From Sinonovacula constricta (taxonomy: Eukaryota; Mollusca; Bivalvia; Cardiida; Solecurtidae), in the NCBI GenBank assembly GCA_007844125.1, contig CM017572.1, positions 24,881,879 through 24,945,878 of the forward strand: a stretch of DNA of 64,000 bases, in the 5' to 3' direction. Below are positions 33,205-43,379 of the stretch, piece by piece. A program made the translations under genes and the position numbers. The notes below the pieces were generated by a model. The model was not told the DNA's origin. It searched no databases and saw only the letters and a program-made list of their open reading frames with translations. The number at the start of each line of letters is the position of its first letter. Position 1 is the stretch's first letter.

Positions 33205-33605
33205 TGTACTGTCTCACAATGGGAAACAGTGTTGAAATGAAAATTGTCTCCCTTGTTAGATAATACCCGAGGTAGTCCAAATTGTAGGTAGGTCCTTTTA
33301 GTTGAAATTCTTGGACTACATCGTCCTGTTCTTTTGCAGATATTGCAATTAAAACAGTGAAATTTCTTACTTTTGCATAAATATAAGCTTCAAATCCCAT
33401 TTTAATACTTATAGAGATTTGTTATTTGAAACAGAAAATGGAAGTGTTTGTTGATGATAGTTAACCTGGGTATCACAATAAAGGCATGTAAGTCAACATA
33501 CACCCCATAGAGCACAAGCATAAAAACAGAGTAAAACAAATGAAAGGACCTACTTGCATTCAATCGGAACACCTTGGATAATTCACGAATCATCTCTCGG
33601 ATGTA
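33205..33605 (-). mobile_element. Dispersed element R5, copy 4
   Basis: AATTGTCTCCCTTGTTAGAT, GTAGGTAGGTCCTTTTAGTT, TTAACCTGGGTATCACAATA and AAATGAAAGGACCTACTTGC are complements of R5 in reverse order. It ends at the start of the next open frame. Confidence 0.72.
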
Positions 33606-34014
33606 TGTAGGTAGTCGGATTACCTCGGCCATTTCCCTAAATGGGGCTTCTTTTGTGACAGACGACAAAACAAAGATGGATGCTTGGATGACAGCTCACT
33701 TTAGTACGATGCCTGTAAAACTTCACTTCGAGGCTGCTTCAAAGTTTATATCATCCAAGTTTAATTTATCCGGCGCAGCAAAGACACAGCTGTCAAACGA
33801 GGCGAGTGTTTATGTTTTGCGCGAACAACATTTTAAGCATATTCGTCCGACTTCCGGCGAACAAAACGATCGTAATTTCTGTAAGTATCATTGCACCAGA
33901 TACATCCGAGGGATGATTGTCCCGAGGACGGAATTACCCGAGGAGTTCCGATTGCATGAGTTTAATGCAGACACATGTGCCCAAATTCCCCAAAGCAGGG
34001 ATAAGGTTTTATAA
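33605..34014 (+). CDS. Candidate coding fragment, unknown
   Basis: An open frame runs to a TAA at 34012-34014. After about 33661, where a CTTCTTTTGTGACAG acceptor-like site stands, codon use and residue composition look protein-like (for example MDAWMTAHFSTMPVKLHFEA and REQHFKHIRPTSGEQNDRN). A GTAAGT donor-like site at 33881 would give a 219-bp exon with phase 1 at both ends. Alternatively, the frame runs on through CARYIRG-type residues to the stop as a terminal exon or a retroposed fragment. I do not recognise the family. It is sandwiched between R5 (ending 33605) and MITE-T ends (from about 34014), so a transposon-derived or pseudogenic piece is possible. The 29 codons before 33661 come partly from R5. 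Confidence 0.3.
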
Positions 34015-34052
34015 ATTGTATTTGATATCGGCAAACTGCCGTACAGCACCTT
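34015..34052 (+). mobile_element. MITE-T right terminus only
   Basis: TGATATCGGCAAACTGCCGT and ACAGCACCTTTAAA match the right end of the family. The terminal TTTAAA is shared with the oppositely oriented copy that begins here. Confidence 0.55.
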
Positions 34053-34550
34053 TAAAGGTGGTATCCTATATCTAATACATGTAACAACATATTACCTCTG
34101 ATCTATAAAATGTGTGCTTAATTGCTGCAAAAACTTATAATTAGTTTAAGTAAATGCAGGTATTACATTACCCCCAATTGTTTTATGGTACACATCGTTA
34201 GAACTATCGCGCTAAATGTCCATTATTTTTCAAATCTATAAATAAGCATGATGGGAATTTCAGCTAAAAATAGATATAGACATCAGAGCTGATTACCGAT
34301 TGGTCATGTAACATGAAATAAAAAAAAAAGTGGTCACGTGGTTTTCTTAGTTTAAAAATAGCTAACCGTGCAGCGTGGTTCAGATAGAAAATATTTATTT
34401 GTAAAAACAAGTAGGGGTGTTATGCTTTAATTTTTCACAGGGATGCAGGGCACCAATAAACAGCATGCCACGAGATCTTTTCAGGGAAGAATAATTTATT
34501 TGGGTGCATGAGAGAGAAAACAATGGTTCAAACTGTCATATACTAGCTTT
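34050..34550 (-). mobile_element. MITE-T, complete copy
   Basis: It opens with AAAGGTGGTATCCTATATCT (complement of the right end). It then contains AAATCTATAAATAAGCATGA, CAGCTAAAAATAGATATAGA, AGTGGTCACGTGGTTTTCTT, TAAAAATAGCTAACCGTGCA and CACCAATAAACAGCAT, and closes near TTCAAACTGTCATATACTAG. Its length of about 500 bp and internal order match the other full copies in reverse. Confidence 0.75.
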
Positions 34551-34926
34551 AACAAAGGTGGAATATGAGGGCTTTGTAAAATAGTTCTGCTAGCAGCGTG
34601 TTTTGCCTACCGCTCACGTTTCCCATTAAACGGAAACGAACGTTGTATCATCATCCATTTTTAGCGAAATCGGAGAAGTACTTTGAAATGTGTTCAGTAT
34701 CGCCTTTGCGGAATTATACCAGGAAATAAAACGTTTCAAAGTGCAGTGTAATTTATGCAGTAGACAACAATAATAAAATGACACTAAAGTCTGTCAACAT
34801 TAAGTTTCATTATTTTTTCTGGACATTACTGCCTTGTATTAGGGCAATACGGCAATTCCAAGTTTACTTGTTTCAGAGAAGTATTGTTTGTTTTGTTTTT
34901 AAAATGCATCGCAGCAATCATTTATG

Positions 34927-35118
34927 ATCATTATAGCGCCATCTATCTATTTGGTGGAGAAAGACTGCAGAAAGATGTCGGGGTAGAACCACCGGCGCAC
35001 CGCAAGTCAGCTGAATAACTTTTCCTTCTCTCCGAACGGGACTCGAACCCACGCGAGGAGAGGCTTAGCGGTCAGAGGAGTTACAAGTCGGCACTCTACC
35101 ACTACCTCATGGGCGTTC
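34927..35118 (-). mobile_element. SINE-B, full length
   Basis: On the minus strand the head reads CATGAGGTAGTGGTAGAGTG, the B box is GGTTCGAGTCC, and the body includes TTGCGGTGCGCCGGTGGTTC. It ends near AGATGGCGCTATAATGATC. Both promoter boxes survive. Confidence 0.85.
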
Positions 35119-35204
35119 AGAGAAGTGTACAAACCCACAGATGAAGAATTCTTTGGAATTAATGAAACCTTTGTTTATTATTTATTGTCACTTATATGTA
35201 CACA

Positions 35205-35570
35205 AATTTATAAAATATGAAAACCACGTGACCACTATAGTTTTGAAATCACGTTACATGATCCTATTGGCCCTCAGCTCTGACATCGATATCTATTTTT
35301 AGCAGGCCACGTGGTTTTGTTAGTTTAAAAATTGCTGTGCAGCGTGGATCAGATAGGAAATATATATTTTTTTGAAATGACAAGCGGGGTATGATGCTTT
35401 GTATATTGTAATGACAAGCGGGGGTATGATGCTTTAAGTTTCACATGGATGTAGGGCGCCATTAAACAGCATTTCGTGGAATCTTTTCAGGTAACAATAA
35501 TTTATTTGGTTGCATGAGAGAGAGAGAAAAAAAAATGTCCAAACTGTCGGACCCCACCTTGAAAGCTTAC
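35205..35570. mobile_element. Two MITE-T pieces, head to head
   Basis: At 35220-35302 a plus-strand piece shows AACCACGTGACCAC, AGCTCTGACATCGATATC and CTATTTTTAGC. From 35303 a minus-strand piece runs GGCCACGTGGTTTTGTTAGT, GTGCAGCGTGGATCAGATAG and GGGCGCCATTAAACAGCATT to CAAACTGTCGGACCCCACCT. A 32-bp AATGACAAGCGGGG-type segment is duplicated at about 35376 and 35410. The junction is a rearrangement, not a single insertion. Confidence 0.65.
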
Positions 35571-35778
35571 AAGCGTATACCTAGCTATTAATCCTTTAAC
35601 AATGAATGTTTAAAGTAATACAGCCCTGCACAAAGCTAGGAGGCAAGTGCAGTAGGGAATTGCCAGCCATTCAGTTTTATGCTCCAATTCGCAGAAATGT
35701 TTTAATAAATTATATCCGACTCATATAGAAAGAGACATCTGCCCGTGTTTTCTTCCTGTAGTGACTATGTTGGTCTAC

Positions 35779-35907
35779 AGAAAGTTAGCCACGTTTAGGA
35801 TAGAGTCTATTAAGATGTTTTTTAAGAAAACAGCCGAAACGAGCACTGCGAGTGCAGGCTTCTTTCTTCTATGGAAACGTCTTAATAGATTCAATCTAAC
35901 TTACCGA
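35779..35907. repeat. Imperfect inverted repeat
   Basis: GAGTCTATTAAGATGTTTTT at about 35802 pairs with GAAACGTCTTAATAGATTC at about 35874, and AAGTTAG at the left pairs with CTAACTT at the right. The loop is GC-richer. It overlaps a short open frame that I do not support. Confidence 0.6.
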
Positions 35908-35954
35908 CTTAGAAGTCCCCTCTTTTACCTGTTCTACCAAAACGGCATGTAATC

Positions 35955-36620
35955 CACCCCATAAAACTGTCAATCAAACTGTCAATTGTCTTGACGTGTT
36001 CAAACTTGTCGTCACAAGGGGGGGTGGGAGTCATGGCAGAATGCGTGGTTTGTTGCACATGAGCAGTTGAAAATGAAACCATTTAGTTAAATAGATCGAT
36101 CTAATTTGTTCATGAAAAATGAAAATAGAAAGGAGTTGTATTGTAACTAAATCGCTGAGAAATTTAAATTTTCATAGCTTCTGATTGGCTGCAAATATAG
36201 GGCGACTCCTAAATTGAAGGAAGTTCACGTTTGATCATCAGTTGTTTACCATGTCAAACAGTGACAGCTGTTTGAAAGTTTTTTAATATCGGTATCCACC
36301 AGCACTTTGCTGAGAAATAAAAGAGTTTAAAATTGTTGAGAATTTGTTTATCAATCGTCTACATTAGAATTAAACCATATCTGCTGTTATTTCAGTCCTC
36401 GTTCCTTCGAGTCATTTCCAGTTGTGCTCATTTTTTTCCCTCAAACATTTCTGACGCTGCCATTAAGTGACGACTAATTTAAATCCTGGCAATTGGGAAT
36501 AAAAATAACAATCAGCAGATCGGTCCCTTGGTAAACATCGCAATCGCAACTTTCGCGCCAAAGCAGGTCACATTGCATTTCTCGTAAAAATGAGACTGGG
36601 GCATAGGTTTGTCAAAGTGT
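35955..36620. other. No gene seen
   Basis: Unique A+T-rich sequence with a short G run at 36018-36028. No coding signal was found. Confidence 0.45.
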
Positions 36621-36624
36621 TTCT

Positions 36625-36830
36625 GTTATTATTTCATTTCCTTTCGATTGATGGTTATCCAATTTGTCTGTGTGTTGCTCCGGGCGTACTATTTACGTCT
36701 GAATGAAGCCTTGGTTCACATATCGTCTGAGATAACGAGGGGACAGTACTCTACCATACTCTATTATACTCTACACATGTCGGCTACAACCGGACGGGAT
36801 CGCTTAGTTTCCCTTTTTTGATGAGGCTTC
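36625..36830 (+). repeat. Dispersed repeat R6, copy 4
   Basis: TCGATTGATGGTTATCCAAT, TTGTCTGTGTGTTGCTCCGG, GGGGACAGTACTCTACCATA and TTAGTTTCCC follow the R6 order of 20790-21030. Confidence 0.65.
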
Positions 36831-36867
36831 AACTTACCAAAATAAAACTTGGATGCCTGTGCAGTGT

Positions 36868-37320
36868 TCCCTCTTTTCGTATGTAAAGGGACTTTACTCT
36901 ATACATTACAAAACTACATTCTTACCTCCCTTGCTGGTGGGTATGTGGTATAGACTTACCGCAGTAACCTTAAGATTTTTCCACTTTTTTAAACTTTTGA
37001 AGAAAAACAGAGACTGATATACAATGGAATCTTATTAATTGAGATAAGCATTTATAAGAAAGCTTGAGCACATTTAAAAAAAAAAGCAAATTTATAAAAA
37101 AAATATTATATTTCTTAGATAAGTATATGAAAATACCTTCCCACAAGGGAGATAACCAAAACATTTCTTTCATTTCAAAAAAGGGAATAGGTCATTTTTG
37201 TTGCATGTTGCAAATCGCACAAATGTCTATATATTACACTCATGCGACTATATATGTAATAAATAAATATAGTCGCATGAGTGTAATTTATAGACATTTG
37301 CAACATGCAACAAAATGACC
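36868..37320. mobile_element. R7 copy with long terminal hairpin
   Basis: CCCTCTTTTCGTATGTAAAG, GACTTTACTCTATACATTAC, GGTATGTGGTATAGACTTAC and AACTTTTGAAGAAAAACAG match R7 at 2505-2715. From about 37190 a hairpin follows: GTCATTTTTGTTGCATGTTG, ACTCATGCGACTATAT and then ATATAGTCGCATGAGTGTAA, CATGCAACAAAATGAC, with arms of about 60 bp and a very short centre. The arms are almost perfectly complementary, so the inversion is recent or maintained. Confidence 0.72.
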
Positions 37321-37348
37321 CAAATGCCGATTCCCCATTTTATTTCCC

Positions 37349-37349
<1 letters not shown>

Positions 37350-37419
<70 letters not shown>

Positions 37420-37432
37420 TGTGTGTGTGTTT
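37350..37432. repeat. (GT)n / (GCGT)n microsatellite
   Basis: TG repeats grade into CGTG repeats and back to TG. Confidence 0.95.
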
Positions 37433-37434
37433 AT

Positions 37435-37714
37435 GTATAAGACGTATTTGCTCCAAATTGCCGGATACCCCCTTTAAACTGTTTTAGCATGATTTCTCAA
37501 TCACTTAAATGAAACGGTGAATTGATTCTTGGCTTATGGGATTAAATCACGTGACACATGCGATGCGAACATACTACCTGACTCCATCGATTTTACTAAT
37601 TCACGCGTAAAATTAAATTGACTCTATTGCGTTACGCTTGTACGCATACATGTAGCGATTATCGACAGCTTCTACTATACACTGGCAATGAACTTAAAAA
37701 AAGCAACCACACAA
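37435..37714. repeat. R8-like sequence leading into an array
   Basis: Weak similarity to R8 (CTACTATACACTGGCAATGAAC against CCATTATACCCTGACAATGAAC at 17926). The right end, CGTCAGTGTAGTATACGCTC, becomes the unit of the following array, suggesting that the array expanded from within an R8 copy. Confidence 0.35.
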
Positions 37715-38250
37715 TAACCGAAGTATAAACGTCAGTGTAGTATACGCTCTTGGGCATGCAGTAGAGTGTTGCTGCTCTAATAACTGAAGTACAAATGTAA
37801 GTGTAGTATACCCTCCTGGGCATGCAGTAGAGTGTTGCTGCTCTAAATAACTGAAGTACAAATGTCAGTGTAGTATACGCTCCTGGGCATGCATAGAGTG
37901 TTGCTGCTCTAATAACTGAAGTACAAATGTCAGTGTAGTATACGCTCCTGGGCATGCAGTAGAGTATTGCTGCTCTAATAACCGAAATACAAATTGCAGT
38001 GTTGTATACCCTCGTGGTCATGAAGTAATTTTGCTGCTCCAATAACCGAACTACATACATCAGTGTAGTATACCCTCGTGGGCATGCAGTAGTGTGTTGC
38101 TGCTATAATAACCGAAGTACAAATTCAGTGTAGTATACCCTCGTTGGCATGCAGTAATTTTGCTGCTCCAATAACCGAAGTACACACATCAGTGTAGTAT
38201 ACCCTCGTGGGCATGCAGTTGTGTTGCTGCTCTAACAATCCAAGTACACT
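37715..38250 (+). repeat. 66-bp minisatellite array
   Basis: About eight units are built on GTACAAATGTCAGTGTAGTA, TACGCTCCTGGGCATGCAGT and AGAGTGTTGCTGCTCTAATA. Later units drift (CTCGTGGGCATGCAG, TTTTGCTGCTCC). The 133-codon minus-strand frame here only reads the 66-bp (22-codon) period and is not a gene. Confidence 0.92.
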
Positions 38251-38957
38251 TGTCATAATTTTAAATATTAACAAACTTATAACTTACAATTTTAGCAATA
38301 TCTCGTATGAGACTGTTCGTTTCCCAGATTATTGCAAAAACTTTTTGTCGGACATATTTTTTAATTTTTTCCAACAGAACAAGAATAAGGAAATATTTTA
38401 GCCAAAAAAAAGATCAAGGCAAGAAGCAATGTCTTCCGAAAGAATTGACCTCCAGAAAAAAAAGTTTATCTATTTGAATCCAATTTACCAACTAGAGAGT
38501 CCATGTATATTGCCAGACTCATTTATTTATTGAATCGAGGGGAAGTACGAAAGATAATGAAAGTGACTTCTATGGCCCACAATATTACATGCGACAGCTC
38601 TGTTATTACCTGAGAGTGATCCATTTCAACACAATGAACAAAGCCCGAACATCAGTACAGTATAAATATATGTGAGTTATTTTCCTTGTGTCATCTTTTG
38701 TTGCAACTGCACATAAGTGTCTTTTTTTAGAATCTCATGGGACATTCGGTGGAGCTTTACAACTTTCGAAAGTGTTTTTTGAATGAAAACAAACACTTTA
38801 TCACCAGTCGCTGAGAGGTTGTTTGTTGAAAGGTTTTCAGAAGTGTTTCCTTTAAATTATGCTACATAATTATGACATATAACCACAAGAGTTTAAGCTG
38901 CAAAACAAGCAAATGAAATGCAAAGTGGAAACACGCGTTGGTGTGTATGGTCTAGTG
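38251..38957. other. No gene seen
   Basis: A+T-rich, with a weak R8-like patch at 38560-38680. No coding signal was found. Confidence 0.45.
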
Positions 38958-39245
38958 TTTGTTTTAAGTGGTATCAGATAGTTTCGACTAAACATATTTT
39001 CATTAAAGATCATAATAAACCATTGTTACCTGAACAGATCTCGTAATATCCTGTTTATTTATGTCCTACACCTGTCTGAAAAGTGAACCAATACGTCATA
39101 TTTTTTTTATTTAAAACATGTACATGTATTTCATATCTGAGCCTCGCTGCACAGGTAGCTATTTTTAAATTAAAAAAGCCACGTGACCAGTCATGTTTTA
39201 GCTCATCCACGTCATACGTTGTGACGCCGATGTCTATTCTTCTAC
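38958..39245 (+). mobile_element. MITE-T, left half
   Basis: TTAAGTGGTATCAGATAGTT opens the copy. CCATTGTTACCTGAACAGAT, CTGAGCCTCGCTGCACAGGT, GCTATTTTTAAATT and GCCACGTGACCAG follow. Homology ends at GATGTCTATTCTTC. Confidence 0.68.
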
Positions 39246-39267
39246 ACATACTACCGTTTTAGGTAGT

Positions 39268-39340
39268 CAGAAGCGGATATAGACGTGTGTGGACGGGTTG
39301 GGTTGGGAGGGGATGGGGGGGGGGGGGGCGTTTGGGTCCA
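39268..39340 (+). mobile_element. hAT-like end with G-rich flank
   Basis: CAGAAGCGGATATAGA resembles the CAGAGGCGGATCCAGA terminus at 305. As there, a G-rich run follows (39295-39328, including an uninterrupted run of about 14 G). The G tract has quadruplex potential. Confidence 0.4.
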
Positions 39341-39781
39341 GCGTACACTCCCACCTTAAAATTCTCGTGCAAACACAACCATTTTATATTATATAGAAAT
39401 TAAATAAAGTCGTAATGCGGTATAAAGTTTTCGACTCAGATGTATGTTAGAATGTAACACTGACATTCCAGAAATTAAAAAAAAAACTTATCGGGCAAAT
39501 ATGCCCCGGACCCCATTTTACAGCAAATGTGTTTGTGTAATTATTTAAAAGTTGCTTTCGCCACGTGTGCTGTTGTTTTTTTTTTTTTTTAATATAATGC
39601 TTTGTATATATCTCGTATACATCTTAATGATACAAACAGGTTTGAAACGCAAATATCAAATCGCAGGATTGTTCAACATTCAATGCCATGTACTGCTCCT
39701 GCAAAATCAACATTAGCCCCTTTGGACGTCTTTCTGTCGATATCGTAACTGGACAAAAACCTTGTATGAACAAGCAGGAAG

Positions 39782-40110
39782 TCATAACGACATACAGATA
39801 GGCAGACAGACAAATCTGGCAGACAAGCAGATACAGTAAGAGAAACAGGCCGACAGACAAGCAGATATGCAGATAGACAGACAGGCAGAGAGAATGAGAG
39901 ATCAACCGACGGATAGGGAGGCAGGCCAACACACAGATAGATACATAGACGGACACACAGACCAGACAGACGGACGGATAGACAGACATACAGACAGACA
40001 CACAGTCAGACGGACAAACAGACAGGCAGACAAATAGAAAGACAGGCACACAGACAGATAAACATAAGACACACAAACAGGCACACAGACAGACAGGCAC
40101 TGCAGTCATA
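39782..40110. repeat. Irregular (CAGA)n / (GACA)n microsatellite
   Basis: Over 300 bp of decayed CAGA-type tetranucleotide repeats. The minus-strand frame of 161 codons, mostly Cys, Val, Ser and Leu, is the translation of this repeat. Confidence 0.92.
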
Positions 40111-40120
40111 CAAACAGAAA

Positions 40121-40282
40121 CGTGGGTTCAAGTCCCGTTCGGGGCAATGGACTTAATGTTGGAAGGTTTTCCAGCTGACCTGCGGTGTGCCGGTGGTTTT
40201 GCTCTGTCATTTGTCTGGGGCCTCCCTCCCGCAAAACAGATGGACGTCGCAAAAATGATCATAATGTGTCGCTTCGATGTAT
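40121..40282 (+). mobile_element. SINE-B, head-truncated
   Basis: The B box is GGTTCAAGTCC (one change from the consensus). ACCTGCGGTGTGCCGGTGGT, TTTGTCTGGGGCCTCCCTCC and ATGGACGTCGCAAAAATGAT follow. It begins inside the decayed CAGA tract, and CAGA-like repeats resume after it (40300-40480), so it inserted into that microsatellite. Confidence 0.82.
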
Positions 40283-40489
40283 CTTAACTCAAAAACAAAA
40301 CAGATAGATGACTGATGGACAGACAGTCAATTAGTTGGACATAAAGTCAGTCCATTGTTTAAAAAAGGGTAAACAGAAAACGGACATACAGACAGTTAGT
40401 CAGACATACAAACTGATAAACCTTTTAGCAGAAAAAGCTGTCTGGCAGATATACATACAGCCAGACGAGCGGATGGACAGACATTTTAT

Positions 40490-41505
40490 GTTGATATGCA
40501 CAGTGTGCACAAGTGATGGCTTTCTAAGAGAGGCAACTCTGTACCAAAATTCTCTGCTGGTCTTGCTGCGGTTGCGTCCCTTAGATTAATCTTCCGAAAT
40601 CTGTATCCATGCGCTAATATCGGTCAATATGATTGGGATCTAATAAACAACTGCCCCCATCGAATTCCCATTTAACCATGGTGTTGACATTTGCACGTTG
40701 CTTTTCGTCTTCCGTCTTTTCATGTTGTTATATACGTCTGTAAAATCAGGTGTAAATTTCGCTTTTATTATAAGAAACATAATAATATTGTCAACTGGAC
40801 TTAGCATATTTTAGTTTATTCCCTTTATCTTTTATAAAAAAATACAACAACATAAAACAAAGTTAAATACAAAAAAAAATATGATATTTTAACAGAAAAT
40901 ATAATTAGACTTGACACCTTGTGGCGGATTTCCCGAGTAATTCAAGGGGAGATTACTCCGTGTGATAGTGCCACACTGTACGGAATATATATGCGTTCGG
41001 CTGGAGAATTGCATTTGACTGCCTCATTGATTTTTACATCCTGCAGCACGATCGATCTGCTGTGTTGGATTTCCAGTCTACTGCTTCTATTTATGGAAAG
41101 TCAATTACCTCTGTTTCCAGTAAGCACAGCTTTATCAGGCTTAGCTAAATAGCGTAGATCCAGATCAGCCGGCGCCAACCGGAAATTGTTTGATCAGGAT
41201 CTGTAATTTTTGCTACAATAGTATTCTTATCTTTGTATTTAGTTTGTTAGCAACAAGATTTGTTTGGTTTGTAAACAGAGGAGCATGTTAAGGGTGACAA
41301 CTATGATCGACATCTCAGTCAGTTTGTGGCCATATATACGACTGAAGCTAGCACAAGGGCTGAATGGTTTAAAGGGAGATTGCCTTTTCAAAATGGACGA
41401 ATATTTATTGTTGAATTGTTGAGGCTAAAACTTTATTGGAAGTAGTTTGAACATAAATAATTTCATAAAATAATTCCTTACATCGAAAAAGTTCTCTTTA
41501 TCGAA
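40490..41505. other. No gene seen
   Basis: At 40919-41152 lies an open frame with slightly better composition than its surroundings, but it has no acceptor/donor pair and no recognisable motif. I do not call it. Confidence 0.45.
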
Positions 41506-41506
41506 A

Positions 41507-42086
41507 CAAGTTTAAAGATGGTATCCGACTGTTTGATCCACTTTTTTTCTTCTCTCTAATGCGTCCAACCAAATAATTTTTTGTTACCTGAAAAGATCCC
41601 GCGGAATGCTGTTTATTAATGTCCTACATCTGTGTCAAAAGTATTCCATCTCTTCGATTTACAGAATCTCTACTCTGAAATATTTGTTGATATAACTGAT
41701 ATAAACACGATTCTCAGCCCTTAGTGCCTGTGTTAAATGTTGGATTAAAAAAACCCTGCATCCATCTGAAATGTAGAGCGTAACACCCAACATGATATTA
41801 CAAAGAGGGCTTTTCTATCTGAGCCACGCTGCACGATTAGCTATTTTTAAACTAAGAAAACCACGTGGTAATAAGCTCTGACGTCAATATCTATTTTTAG
41901 CTGAAATTCCTATCATGCATATTTATAGATTTGAAAATATTGGACGTTTAGCTCGATAATTCTTGCGAGTTTTACTATGTTATAATTGAAGTTTTTGCAT
42001 CATTTAAGCACATATTTTACAGAACGGGGGTAAAATGTTGTTACATGTATAAGATATCGGCAAACTGTCGAATACCATCTTTAAGA
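41507..42086 (+). mobile_element. MITE-T, best full-length copy
   Basis: The element starts AGATGGTATCCGACTGTTTG and ends CAAACTGTCGAATACCATCT, an inverted repeat of 20 bp with one mismatch, and it is flanked on both sides by TTAA. Within it are GATCCCGCGGAATGCTG, CTGAGCCACGCTGCACGATT, AGCTATTTTTAAAC, AACCACGTGG, CTCTGACGTCAATATC, CTATTTTTAGCTG and ATATTTATAGATTTG. It has no coding capacity. A TTAA target is a piggyBac hallmark, but TA-targeting families cannot be excluded because the flank is palindromic. A segment of about 140 bp between 41640 and 41800 looks private to this copy. Confidence 0.82.
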
Positions 42087-42089
42087 CGA

Positions 42090-42885
42090 GAAACGAAATA
42101 GATAATTGGGTAGGGATATATACATACCGGTATATGTGATTTACATATGTAATTGTTTAGTGTTTAATTGAATGAATAATGAAATTGCACCTTATAAGTG
42201 CCCCTGTGCTGTAATGATAGAAATGTCGCTGCACAGTATCGGTAAAAATGCCGGCAAATCCAATCTAATCCAATCCAGTCCAATCTTAAAACCTTTTCTT
42301 GTCAAAAGGAAGCTGAAACCATGTAGAATTAAAAGAAAGCACAAATTTTGAACACCTGTGCACAATAATGGACTGATCCACTTTTACCAGAAGTGCATAT
42401 TTCATTGAAATTTGGGGATTACCGAGTAACAGTTACGTTATGTGCTTTCTATGAAGCAGAACCGTCTGACGAATTGTAAAGGTTGACCTATTTCTGGTTC
42501 TTTTTGATAGACAATAAATAGCTATTTTCACCTATGTACGGCTTACAGGTGCATTTTATGACTGGGTCATGGTGCAAATTTGTTTTCGCGATTTACTATG
42601 GAATATAAAACAAACTTATTTAGTGGCGTCTAATCAAATAGGGTGCAAACGTTCACATTTACTGTTCGTACGTGATTTTACAAACCCAAAATCTATAACA
42701 ACGCCAAAACCATTTGGGAGTGGGAAAAGGGGACAAGTATTGAAAATATTTACAAATTATGACCGAATTGAAGTAAACAGAGACTATGTTTATACCATGT
42801 TAAAAAAGAAAAGTTGGTTTGTTGGTTTGTATTCATTGAAGTGATCTTTGTAACACAATACTTTTAGGAGTATGATAAATACCAG
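42090..42885. other. No gene seen
   Basis: A+T-rich. The 91-codon frame at 42569-42844 has no domain or splice support. Confidence 0.45.
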
Positions 42886-42889
42886 AGAT

Positions 42890-43306
42890 AGAGATTTAGA
42901 GATTAAGAATTAAGAGAGAGGGGAGAGAGAGAGGGAGAGAGATGAGGAGAGAGAGAGATGAGGAGAGAAAGAGAGAGATAGATTTAGAATTTAGAGAGAG
43001 GGGGACAGAGAGAGAGAGAGATAGAGGAGATTAAGAGAGTGAGATTAAGAGAGAGAGAGAGTTAGAGAGAGAGAGATTTAGAGAGAGAAAGATTAAGAGA
43101 GAGAGGGGGGAGAGAGACATGGAGATATTTAGAGAGATAGGAATAGAGATTAAGAAAGAGACACAGAGGGAGAGAGAGAGAGAGAGGGGGGGGGGGGGAG
43201 AGAGAGAAAGAGGTTTAGGCAGAGAGAGATTTGGAGAGAGATAGGGATAGAGTGAGAGAGAGATTTAAAGAGTGGGAGATTTCGAGAGAGAGAATTGAAA
43301 GAGATT

Positions 43307-43360
<54 letters not shown>

Positions 43361-43372
43361 GTGAGAAAAAGA
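42890..43372. repeat. (GA)n-rich / (GACA)n microsatellite
   Basis: Nearly 500 bp of GA-type repeats with interspersed GATT and G runs ends in a clean (CAGA)n run at 43318-43361. Translated frames here are low-complexity. Confidence 0.95.
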
Positions 43373-43379
43373 GTAAGAT

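Noticed and set aside
37659..38060. 133-codon minus-strand frame
   Set aside because: It reads the 66-bp array (22-codon period).
39624..40109. 161-codon Cys/Val/Ser-rich frame
   Set aside because: It is a translation of the decayed CAGA tetranucleotide repeat.
40919..41152. Possible exon
   Set aside because: It is slightly better balanced in composition, but has no usable splice-site pair on either strand and no recognisable motif.
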